Shown: positions 8,750-16,096 of the stretch, one piece after another
How the letters are laid out: every line of letters begins with the position of its first letter
How positions within the stretch are numbered: position 1 is the stretch's first letter
Source: Planctomycetota bacterium
Lineage (GTDB): Bacteria; Planctomycetota; UBA1135; UBA2386
NCBI GenBank assembly: GCA_016716265.1
Contig: JADJWQ010000001.1
Coordinates: 1,116,001 to 1,180,000, forward strand
Direction: 5' to 3'
DNA: 64,000 nucleotides
Position numbers and translations under genes: made by a program
Notes under the pieces: generated by a model
Database searches by the model: none
What the model was told of the DNA's origin: nothing
The model's input: only the letters and a program-made list of their open reading frames with translations

Positions 8750-10028
8750 GACCATCGAGGTCGACTACCTGGCCCGCGTCGAGGGCGAGGGTGCGCTGTT
8801 CGTGAAGATCGAGAACGACGTGCTGCGCGACGTCAAGCTCCGCATCTTCGAGCCACCGCGCTTCTTCGAGGCGTTCTTGCGCGGCCGCAAGTTCACCGAG
8901 GCCCCCGACATCACCGCACGCATCTGCGGCATCTGCCCGATCGCCTACCTGCACGGCGCCGCGCAGGCGATGGAGGATGCGTGCCGCGTGACGATCCCGC
9001 GCCACATTCGCGAGCTGCGCCGGCTGGTCTACTGCGGCGAGTGGATCGAGAGCCACGTGCTGCACGCGTACATGCTGCACCTGCCGGACTTCCTGGGCTA
9101 CCCGGACGCCATCACGATGGCGAAGGACCATCCGGAGGCCGTGCAGCGCGCACTGCGGATGAAGAAGATCGGCAACGACCTGATGGTGCTGTTCGGAGGT
9201 CGCGAGATCCACCCGATCAACATCAAGGTCGGCGGCTTCTACAGCCTGCCGTCCAAGGCCGAGGTGCGAGCGCGCATCGACGATCTGCGGTGGGGGCTCG
9301 ACGCGTCGCTGGAGACCGTTCGATTCGTCGCCGGGCTCGAGTTCCCGGACTTCGAGCAGGACTACGAGTTCGTCGCGCTGCGGCATCCGAACGAGTATCC
9401 GTTCAACGAGGGCCGCCTCGTGTCGAGCAAGGGCATCGACGTGCCGATCAGCCAGTACGACGACGTGTTGGTCGAGGAGCACGTCGCGCACTCGACCTCC
9501 CTGCACACGCGGGTCGTCGGGCGCGACACCTGCCATGTCGGGCCACTCGCGCGCTACTCGCTGAACTTCGGTCACCTGTCGCCGCTCGCGAAGGAGGCGG
9601 CCCGGGACGCCGGGCTCGGGGAGACCTGCTCCAATCCGTTCCGGAGCATCGTGGTGCGCGCGGTCGAGACGGTGTTCGCGTTCGAGGAGGCGCTGCGGAT
9701 CGTCGACCACTACGAGGACGGCATGCCACCGAGCATCGAGGTCGCGCCGCGCGCCGGCACGGGCTACGGGTGCACCGAGGCGCCGCGCGGCATCTGCTAC
9801 CACCGCTACACGATCGACGACCGGGGCACGATCCAGGATGCGAAGATCGTGTCACCGACGGCCGTCAACCAGCCGCAGATCGAGAAGGACCTGTGGGACT
9901 ACGTCGAGCCGAACGTGCAGCGCGGCGACGACGAGCTGCGCGCGGTTTGCGAGCTCGCGATCCGCAACTACGATCCGTGCATATCGTGCTCGTGCCACTT
10001 CCTCGACCTGACGGTGGAACGCTCGTGA
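8739..10028 (+). CDS. hydA: [NiFe] hydrogenase large (catalytic) subunit
   Basis: 429 residues. The two nickel-binding motifs are intact: RICGICP near residue 65 and DPCISCSCH at the C-terminus. FLDLTVERS follows the last histidine; this is the peptide a maturation protease removes after nickel insertion. The overall size and the DPCISCS signature fit group 3b-type cytosolic hydrogenases. It catalyses reversible H2 oxidation. The gene overlaps the small-subunit gene by 11 bases and the protease gene by 1 base, so translation is probably coupled. The subgroup call rests on gene order and motif style, not on a tree. Confidence 0.95.
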   Translation: MANRTIEVDYLARVEGEGALFVKIENDVLRDVKLRIFEPPRFFEAFLRGRKFTEAPDITARICGICPIAYLHGAAQAMEDACRVTIPRHIRELRRLVYCGEWIESHVLHAYMLHLPDFLGYPDAITMAKDHPEAVQRALRMKKIGNDLMVLFGGREIHPINIKVGGFYSLPSKAEVRARIDDLRWGLDASLETVRFVAGLEFPDFEQDYEFVALRHPNEYPFNEGRLVSSKGIDVPISQYDDVLVEEHVAHSTSLHTRVVGRDTCHVGPLARYSLNFGHLSPLAKEAARDAGLGETCSNPFRSIVVRAVETVFAFEEALRIVDHYEDGMPPSIEVAPRAGTGYGCTEAPRGICYHRYTIDDRGTIQDAKIVSPTAVNQPQIEKDLWDYVEPNVQRGDDELRAVCELAIRNYDPCISCSCHFLDLTVERS

Positions 10029-10534
10029 TGGTCGGCGCCGACCGGGAGCCCCCGGCCCACGCGCCGCTCGTGGTCGGCGTCGGCAACGCCTTCCGCCGCG
10101 ACGACGGCGTCGGGCCGCGCGTCGTGCAACGGCTGCGCGAGCTCGACGCGCGCGGCGAGCTGCGGCTCGTCGAGGCGTCGGGCGAAGGCGCGTCGCTGAT
10201 GGCGACGTGGCGCGGCGAGCGCAGCGTCGTGATCGTCGACGCCGCGCGGTCGCACGCCGCGGCGGGCACGGTCCATCGCTTCGACGCCGCGGAGGTCCGG
10301 CTGCCGTCCGACTTCTTCCACTACTCGTCGCACGCGTTCGGCGTCGCCGAGGCGATCGAGCTGGCGCGCGCGCTGGGCGAGCTGCCCGAGCGGCTCGTCG
10401 TCTGGGCGGTCGAGGGCGGGTCGTTCGGCGCCGGCCGGGACCTGACGCCACCGGTCGAGAGCGCCGTCGACGACGTCGCGCGCCGCATCCTCGCCGAGCT
10501 CCCCGCCGATCTCCTCCCACCCGGGGAGGCGTGA
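10028..10534 (+). CDS. hydrogenase maturation endopeptidase
   Basis: 168 residues, HyaD/HycI/HoxW type. VVGVGNAFRRDDGVG carries the first metal-binding acid position, and VVIVDAAR and SSHAFGVAEAI are further family landmarks with the conserved histidine. It cleaves the C-terminal peptide of the large subunit just upstream. The start overlaps the hydA stop (TGATG). The gene directly precedes the hyp block, so one transcript could supply structural subunits, processing and cofactor assembly. Confidence 0.88.
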   Translation: MVGADREPPAHAPLVVGVGNAFRRDDGVGPRVVQRLRELDARGELRLVEASGEGASLMATWRGERSVVIVDAARSHAAAGTVHRFDAAEVRLPSDFFHYSSHAFGVAEAIELARALGELPERLVVWAVEGGSFGAGRDLTPPVESAVDDVARRILAELPADLLPPGEA

Positions 10535-10538
10535 CGTC

Positions 10539-12899
10539 GTGGCGCGCGAGGACGCCGAACCCGCGGCGGTCCGGCGCCCGGCCGCAGCGCCCGCCCGCGC
10601 GCGGCTCGAGCTGCGCGGCAGCGTCCAGGGTGTCGGATTCCGCCCGTTCGTGCACCGGCTGGCGGCGGAGCTCGAGCTCGCCGGAGCGGTCTGGAACACC
10701 CCGCGCGGCGTGACGATCGAGGTCGAGGGCGACCCGTCGGCGCTCGACGAGTTCGCGCGCCGCGTGGTCGCCGACCGCCCAGCGGTCGCGGCGATCCGCG
10801 ACTGCGCGCGCACGGACCTCGCGGCGCTCGGCGAGCGCGGCTTCCGCATCGCGCCGAGCCGAGGCCACGGTGGGCGCGCCGTCGACGTGCTCCCCGATCT
10901 CGCCACCTGCCCGAGCTGCCTGGCCGAGGTGCTCGATCCCGGCGACCGCCGCCACCGCTATCCGTTCACGAACTGCACGCACTGCGGGCCGCGGTTCACG
11001 ATCATCGAGTCGCTGCCGTACGACCGGTCCGGCACGTCGATGCGCCGCTTCACGATGTGCGACGCGTGCCGGCACGAATACGAGGACCCCGGCGATCGAC
11101 GTTTCCATGCCCAGCCGATCGCCTGCCCCGCGTGCGGCCCGCAGCTCGCGCTGTGGGCGCCGGACGGCGCGGTGCTCGCGGTGCGCGACGACGCGCTACG
11201 GGCCGCAGCGGACGCGGTCCGCGGCGGCCGGATCGTCGCGATCAAGGGGCTCGGCGGGTTCCAGCTCGCCGTCGACGCGACCGACGCGCGCGCGGTCGCG
11301 CGGCTACGGCAGCGCAAGCACCGCCACGAGAAGCCGCTCGCCCTGATGGTCGCCACGCTCGACGTCGCGCGCGAGGTCTGCGCACTCGACGTCGCATCGA
11401 CCGACCTGCTGACCGCGCCGAGCGCCGCGATCGTCATCGCATATCGCGCGGCCGGCGCCGACCGCATCGCGGACGCGGTGGCGCCCGGCAATCCGACGCT
11501 CGGCATCATGCTGCCGACCACGGCGATGCATCATCTGCTGCTGCGCGCGGTCGACCGGCCGGTCGTCGCGACGAGCGGCAACCTGTCCGAGGAGCCGATC
11601 TGCACCGACGAGCGCGACGCCCTGCGACGGCTGGCGGGCATCGCGGACCTGCTGCTCGTGCACGACCGCGCCATCGTGCGGCACGCCGACGACTCCGTGG
11701 TGCGTGCGCTGCCGGACGGCCCGCTGGTGCTGCGCGCCGGTCGCGGCTTCGCGCCGGAGGCGATCCCGCTGGCAGAGGACGGCCCCACGGTGCTCGCGCT
11801 CGGCGCCCACCAGAAGAGCAGCGTCGCGCTGGCGACCGGCGACCGCGCGGTGCTCGGGCAGCACATCGGCGATCTGACGACCGCGGAGGCGGTCGACGCC
11901 TTCGCGCGGACGACCGCCGACCTGCCGCGGCTCTACGCGGCGGCGCCGGCGGTGGTCGCGCACGACCTGCATCCCGACTACCACGGCACGCAGCACGCCG
12001 GGCGACTCGCGCTGCCGCGGATCGCGGTCCAGCACCACCACGCCCACGTCGCCGCCGCGATGGCGGAGCACGCGCTCGACGGCGAGGTGCTCGGCGTCGC
12101 CTGGGACGGCAGCGGCTACGGCACCGACGGCACGATCTGGGGCGGCGAGCTGCTGCGCTGCACGCGGCTCGGCTTCACCCGCGCCGCCCGGCTCCGCCCG
12201 TTCGCGCTGCCGGGCGGCGACGCGGCGATCCGGGAGCCGCGCCGCGCGGCGCTCGGCCTGCTGCACGGGCTCGGCGAGGACGTCGATCCCGCCGCCGCGC
12301 TGCCCGGCGCGTTCGAGCCCACCGAGCTCGCCACGCTGCGGGCGCTGCTCGACCGCGGCTCGCTGTGCCCGCGCACGTCGAGCGTCGGACGGCTGTTCGA
12401 CGCGGTGGCGGCGCTGTTCGGCCTGCGCTTCGTCACCCGCCACGAGGGCCACGCGGCGCTCGAGCTCGAGCTCGCCGCGGAGCGCGCCGACGAGACCGCC
12501 GGGCCGTACCGGCTGCCGCTGGTCGACGAGCCAGGCGACCAGCCAGGCCACGGCGAGAGCGGCTCCGCGACCGCGGCCCGGTGGCAGCTCGACTGGCGCC
12601 CGCTGGTCGGCGCGCTGCTCGCCGACCGCGAGCGCGGCGCCGCAGTCGGCGCGCTCGCGCGCGCGTTCCACGTCGCGCTGGCCGACGCGATCGTCACCGT
12701 CGCCGAGCGGTGCGGGCTGCCGCGCGTCGTGCTGACCGGCGGCTGCTTCCAGAACGCGCTGCTGACGCAGCTCGCGACCCGCACGCTCGGCCTCGCCGGC
12801 TTCGCGGTCTTCCGCCATCATCTGATTCCGCCGAACGACGGCGGCATCGCGCTCGGCCAGGTCACGGTCGCGCGCGCCCGACTCCGAGGAGAACGCTGA
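10539..12899 (+). CDS. hypF: carbamoyltransferase HypF
   Basis: 786 residues from GTG, 4 bases after the protease stop. Domains in order: an acylphosphatase-like domain (GSVQGVGFRPFVHRLA), two zinc-finger blocks (CPSCLAEVLDPGDR...C..C and CDACRHEYEDP...CPACGP), a YrdC-like domain (AIKGLGGFQLAVDA) and a Kae1/HypF C-terminal domain (HHHAHVAAAMAEH, GVAWDGSGYGTDG). It activates carbamoyl phosphate and delivers the group to HypE for the cyanide ligands of the active-site iron. The length is usual for the family. The stop overlaps the hypC start by one base. Confidence 0.97.
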   Translation: MAREDAEPAAVRRPAAAPARARLELRGSVQGVGFRPFVHRLAAELELAGAVWNTPRGVTIEVEGDPSALDEFARRVVADRPAVAAIRDCARTDLAALGERGFRIAPSRGHGGRAVDVLPDLATCPSCLAEVLDPGDRRHRYPFTNCTHCGPRFTIIESLPYDRSGTSMRRFTMCDACRHEYEDPGDRRFHAQPIACPACGPQLALWAPDGAVLAVRDDALRAAADAVRGGRIVAIKGLGGFQLAVDATDARAVARLRQRKHRHEKPLALMVATLDVAREVCALDVASTDLLTAPSAAIVIAYRAAGADRIADAVAPGNPTLGIMLPTTAMHHLLLRAVDRPVVATSGNLSEEPICTDERDALRRLAGIADLLLVHDRAIVRHADDSVVRALPDGPLVLRAGRGFAPEAIPLAEDGPTVLALGAHQKSSVALATGDRAVLGQHIGDLTTAEAVDAFARTTADLPRLYAAAPAVVAHDLHPDYHGTQHAGRLALPRIAVQHHHAHVAAAMAEHALDGEVLGVAWDGSGYGTDGTIWGGELLRCTRLGFTRAARLRPFALPGGDAAIREPRRAALGLLHGLGEDVDPAAALPGAFEPTELATLRALLDRGSLCPRTSSVGRLFDAVAALFGLRFVTRHEGHAALELELAAERADETAGPYRLPLVDEPGDQPGHGESGSATAARWQLDWRPLVGALLADRERGAAVGALARAFHVALADAIVTVAERCGLPRVVLTGGCFQNALLTQLATRTLGLAGFAVFRHHLIPPNDGGIALGQVTVARARLRGER

Positions 12900-13177
12900 T
12901 GTGCCTCGCCATCCCCGGCCGCGTGGTCGCGATCGACCCCGGCGACGACCTGCTCCGCATGGGCCGCGTCGACTTCGGCGGCGTCGTCAAGGAGGTGTCG
13001 CTCGCCTGCGTGCCCGACGTCGCGCTCGGCGACTTCGTGCTCGTGCACGCCGGCATGGCGATCGCCCGGGTGGACGCCGCCGAGGCGGAGCGCATCTTCG
13101 CGGCGCTGCGCGAGATCGACGAGCTGGGTCGCGCGCAGGAGCGGGCCGCCGGCGGCGGCGCCGACTCCACGCGATGA
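12899..13177 (+). CDS. hypC: hydrogenase assembly chaperone HypC/HupF
   Basis: 92 residues. It starts MCLAIPGRVVAI, with the essential Cys2 in place. The fold is the small beta-barrel of the HypC/HupF family (VDFGGVVKEVSLACVPD, GDFVLVHAGMAI). It carries the Fe(CN)2CO unit with HypD and inserts it into the large subunit. The C-terminal tail is Ala/Gly-rich. The gene overlaps hypF by 1 base and hypD by 4 bases (ATGA). Confidence 0.97.
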   Translation: MCLAIPGRVVAIDPGDDLLRMGRVDFGGVVKEVSLACVPDVALGDFVLVHAGMAIARVDAAEAERIFAALREIDELGRAQERAAGGGADSTR

Positions 13178-14268
13178 AGTACGTCGACGAGTTCCGCGAC
13201 CCCGCCGGCGTCGCGACGCTGTGCAGCGCGATCCGGCGCGCGACGACGCGGCCGCACACGCTGATGGAGATCTGCGGCGGGCAGACGCACGCGATCATCC
13301 GTCACGGACTCGACCAGCTGCTGCCGCCCGAGCTGCGGCTCATCCACGGCCCGGGCTGCCCGGTGTGCGTCACGCCCCTCGAGCTGGTCGACGCGGCCAT
13401 CGCGATCGCGCAGCAACCGGGCGTCGTGTTCTGCACGTTCGGGGACATGCTGCGCGTGCCGGGCTCGGCGCTCGACCTGTTCGGCGCCCGGGCGCGCGGG
13501 GCCGACGTCCGCATGGTGTTCGGTCCGCTCGACGCGGTGCGGCTCGCGGCGGAGCTGCCCGAACGCCAGGTGGTGTTCTTCGCGGTTGGCTTCGAGACCA
13601 CGGCGCCGGCCACGGCGCTCGCCGTGCGCGCCGCCCACGCGAGCGGACTCGACAACTTCACGATGCTGGTCAGCCACGTCCGCGTGCCGCCGGCGATCGA
13701 CGCGCTGCTGTCGGCACCCGACAACCGCGTCGCGGGCTTCCTGGCCGCCGGACACGTCTGTGCGGTGATGGGCTACCACGAGTACCGACCGCTCGCCGCG
13801 CACCATCGCGTGCCGATCGTCGTGACGGGTTTCGAGCCGATCGACATCCTGCAGGGCGTGCTCGCCTGCATCGAGCAGCTCGAAGCCGGCCGCGCGGAGG
13901 TCGAGAACCGCTATGCACGCGCGGTGACCGACGCCGGCAACGAGGCCGCCCAGGCGTTGCTCGCCGAGGTCTTCGCCGTGTGCGACCGGAGCTGGCGCGG
14001 CATCGGTGAGATCCCCGGCAGCGGCCTCGCCCTGCGCGCTCCGTACGACCGCCACGACGCACTGCAGCGCTTCCCGATCGCCCGCGTGCGGGCGGCCGAG
14101 CCGGCCGAGTGCATCAGCGGGCTCGTGCTGCGCGGCGCGGCGACCCCGCACGAGTGTCCGGCCTTCGGCGTCCGTTGCACACCCGAGCGCCCGTTGGGCG
14201 CACCGATGGTCAGCTCCGAGGGCGCCTGCGCCGCCTACCACCGCTATCGCCGCTCCGACCATGGCTGA
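13174..14268 (+). CDS. hypD: hydrogenase formation protein HypD
   Basis: 364 residues. Signature segments are MEICGGQTHAIIRHG, HGPGCPVCVTP, VGFETTAPATA and a C-terminal cysteine group (ECPAFGVRC) that binds a [4Fe-4S] cluster. With HypC it forms the scaffold on which the iron-cyanide-carbonyl unit is built. It has the usual length for the family. Its start overlaps hypC and its stop overlaps hypE, keeping the fixed order F-C-D-E. Confidence 0.97.
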   Translation: MKYVDEFRDPAGVATLCSAIRRATTRPHTLMEICGGQTHAIIRHGLDQLLPPELRLIHGPGCPVCVTPLELVDAAIAIAQQPGVVFCTFGDMLRVPGSALDLFGARARGADVRMVFGPLDAVRLAAELPERQVVFFAVGFETTAPATALAVRAAHASGLDNFTMLVSHVRVPPAIDALLSAPDNRVAGFLAAGHVCAVMGYHEYRPLAAHHRVPIVVTGFEPIDILQGVLACIEQLEAGRAEVENRYARAVTDAGNEAAQALLAEVFAVCDRSWRGIGEIPGSGLALRAPYDRHDALQRFPIARVRAAEPAECISGLVLRGAATPHECPAFGVRCTPERPLGAPMVSSEGACAAYHRYRRSDHG

Positions 14269-15319
14269 GCCGATCGTTCCGTCGCCGTCCTGCCCGGTCC
14301 CGCTGCGCGACCAGGGTCGCGTGCTGCTCGCACACGGCGGTGGCGGCCGCCTGATGCACGAGCTGCTGGAGTCGGTGTTCTTCGCGGCATTGCGGGGCAG
14401 CGCGACCGCGCCTGCGCACGACTCCTCCGTCCACGCGCTGCCGGGCGGTGCGCGCATCGCGTTCACGACCGACAGCTACGTGGTGCACCCGCGCCGCTTC
14501 CCCGGCGGCGACATCGGCTCGCTGGCGGTGCACGGCACCGTCAACGACCTCGCGATGAGCGGAGCGCGGCCGCTGTGGCTGTCGGCCGGCTTCGTGCTCG
14601 AGGAGGGTCTCGAGATCGCCGAGCTGCGCGAGCACGTGCAGTCGATGCGCGACGCCGCGGCCGCCGCCGGGGTGGCGATCGTCACCGGCGACACCAAGGT
14701 CGTCGAGCGCGGCAAGGGCGACGGGCTGTACGTCAACACGGCCGGAATCGGGCTCGTGCCCGACGGTGTGACGATCGCACCCGATCGGATCCGCGCCGGC
14801 GACGCGGTGCTGGTCAGCGGCGACCTCGGCCGCCACGGCATCGCGATCCTCGCGGTGCGCGAGGGCCTCGCGTTCGAGACGACGATCGAGAGCGATTCGG
14901 CCGCCGTGCACGGTCTCGTCGCGACGCTGCTCGATGCCGGGATCCGCGTCCATTGCCTGCGCGACCTGACGCGCGGCGGACTCGCGAGCGCATCGAACGA
15001 GCTCGCCGCGGCGAGCGGCCTCGCCATCGAGCTCGTCGAGGGGTCCATCCCGATCGCGGAGCCGGTGCGCGCCGCCTGCGAGCTGCTCGGCCTCGACCCG
15101 CTCTACGTCGCCTGCGAGGGCCGGTTCGCGGCGTTCGTCCACCCTGCCGACGCCGAGCGTGCGGTCGCGCTCCTGCGCGCGGACCCGCTCGGCGCGGGCG
15201 CCGCGCAGATCGGTCACGTCGCGGCCGACGGCCCGGCGCGCGTCACGCTCCACAGCCGCCTCGGCTCGACGCGGGTCGTCGACATGCTGAGCGGCGAGCA
15301 GCTCCCGCGGATCTGCTGA
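14261..15319 (+). CDS. hypE: carbamoyl dehydratase HypE
   Basis: 352 residues from the ATG at 14261, inside the end of hypD. It is an AIR-synthase/PurM-like ATP-binding protein (HGGGGRLMHELL, VTGDTKVVERG, LRDLTRGGLASASNE). It ends PRIC, the conserved C-terminal cysteine that receives the carbamoyl group and is converted to thiocyanate. This is the last gene of the operon. HypA and HypB, which insert nickel, are not found in the window and must be elsewhere or be replaced. The next gene is convergent and starts 3 bases after this stop. Confidence 0.97.
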   Translation: MAEPIVPSPSCPVPLRDQGRVLLAHGGGGRLMHELLESVFFAALRGSATAPAHDSSVHALPGGARIAFTTDSYVVHPRRFPGGDIGSLAVHGTVNDLAMSGARPLWLSAGFVLEEGLEIAELREHVQSMRDAAAAAGVAIVTGDTKVVERGKGDGLYVNTAGIGLVPDGVTIAPDRIRAGDAVLVSGDLGRHGIAILAVREGLAFETTIESDSAAVHGLVATLLDAGIRVHCLRDLTRGGLASASNELAAASGLAIELVEGSIPIAEPVRAACELLGLDPLYVACEGRFAAFVHPADAERAVALLRADPLGAGAAQIGHVAADGPARVTLHSRLGSTRVVDMLSGEQLPRIC

Positions 15320-15322
15320 CCG

Positions 15323-16096
15323 TCAATGGCCGACGAGCTCGCCGGCCTCGACCCGCTCGACGAACGCCGCGAGCGTCGCTGCCGTCAGCTCGGGCGCTTC
15401 GGCCGCGAACGCGTGGCCGAGGCCCGGCAGCTCGACGAGCTCGGCGGTGGCGAGCCCGCCGACCAGCGCGCGGAGCGGTGCACCCGGAAAGAAGTCACGC
15501 CCGCCGCGCAGCACGAGCGTCGGGCAGCGGAGCGCTCCCTCGCGACCCCGGATCGTCCAGCCCGCGCTGCCGCGCAGGCACGCGCGGTAGGCGGCGCGGT
15601 CGACCAGCGACCAGCGCGCGACGAAGTCGTCGCGCAATGCGCGCTGCCCGGCGAAGGGGAACAGCCGTCCGGCGAGCCAGCGGGCGTGCAGTCGATTGCC
15701 GAGGAGGTCGAACGCGAGTCGACGGACTCCGTAGACGAGGCACGCCCGCCAGGAGCGCAGGCGGGTGTCGATCGCCGCACTCAGCAGCGCGAGGCTGCGC
15801 ACCTCGCTCCCCTTGCCCGCGACGAGCTCCAGCGCGACCATCGCGCCGAGCGACATGCCGACGACATGGAAGCCGTGCCGCACACCGCGCGCGGCCAGCC
15901 ACCGCTCGACGTGGGCCGCGTGGTCCCGGATCGTCACCCGGCGACCACGGTACGGTACGCCGGCGTGACCCGGCAGATCGGGCGTGAGCACGGTGCGACC
16001 TCCGCGCGCGAGTGCCCCCACCAGCGGGGCCCAATCCGCGCCGCACGAGCCGAGGCCGTGGATGCAGACGACGGGCGCCGGGTGCGCGTCCGTCAC
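15323..16096 (-). CDS. alpha/beta hydrolase
   Basis: 257 residues from a GTG start. The oxyanion-hole segment is CIHGLGSCGADW. The nucleophile elbow is GMSLGA, with serine in the G-x-S-x-G position. The C-terminal histidine lies in LPGLGHAFAAE and the acid is likely in LRGGRDFF. No signal peptide is seen, so the enzyme is probably cytosolic. Its GTG start overlaps the stop of the upstream acylase gene (GTGA), so the two are translationally coupled and may act on the same acylated compound. The substrate is unknown. Confidence 0.9.
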   Translation of the reverse strand: MTDAHPAPVVCIHGLGSCGADWAPLVGALARGGRTVLTPDLPGHAGVPYRGRRVTIRDHAAHVERWLAARGVRHGFHVVGMSLGAMVALELVAGKGSEVRSLALLSAAIDTRLRSWRACLVYGVRRLAFDLLGNRLHARWLAGRLFPFAGQRALRDDFVARWSLVDRAAYRACLRGSAGWTIRGREGALRCPTLVLRGGRDFFPGAPLRALVGGLATAELVELPGLGHAFAAEAPELTAATLAAFVERVEAGELVGH

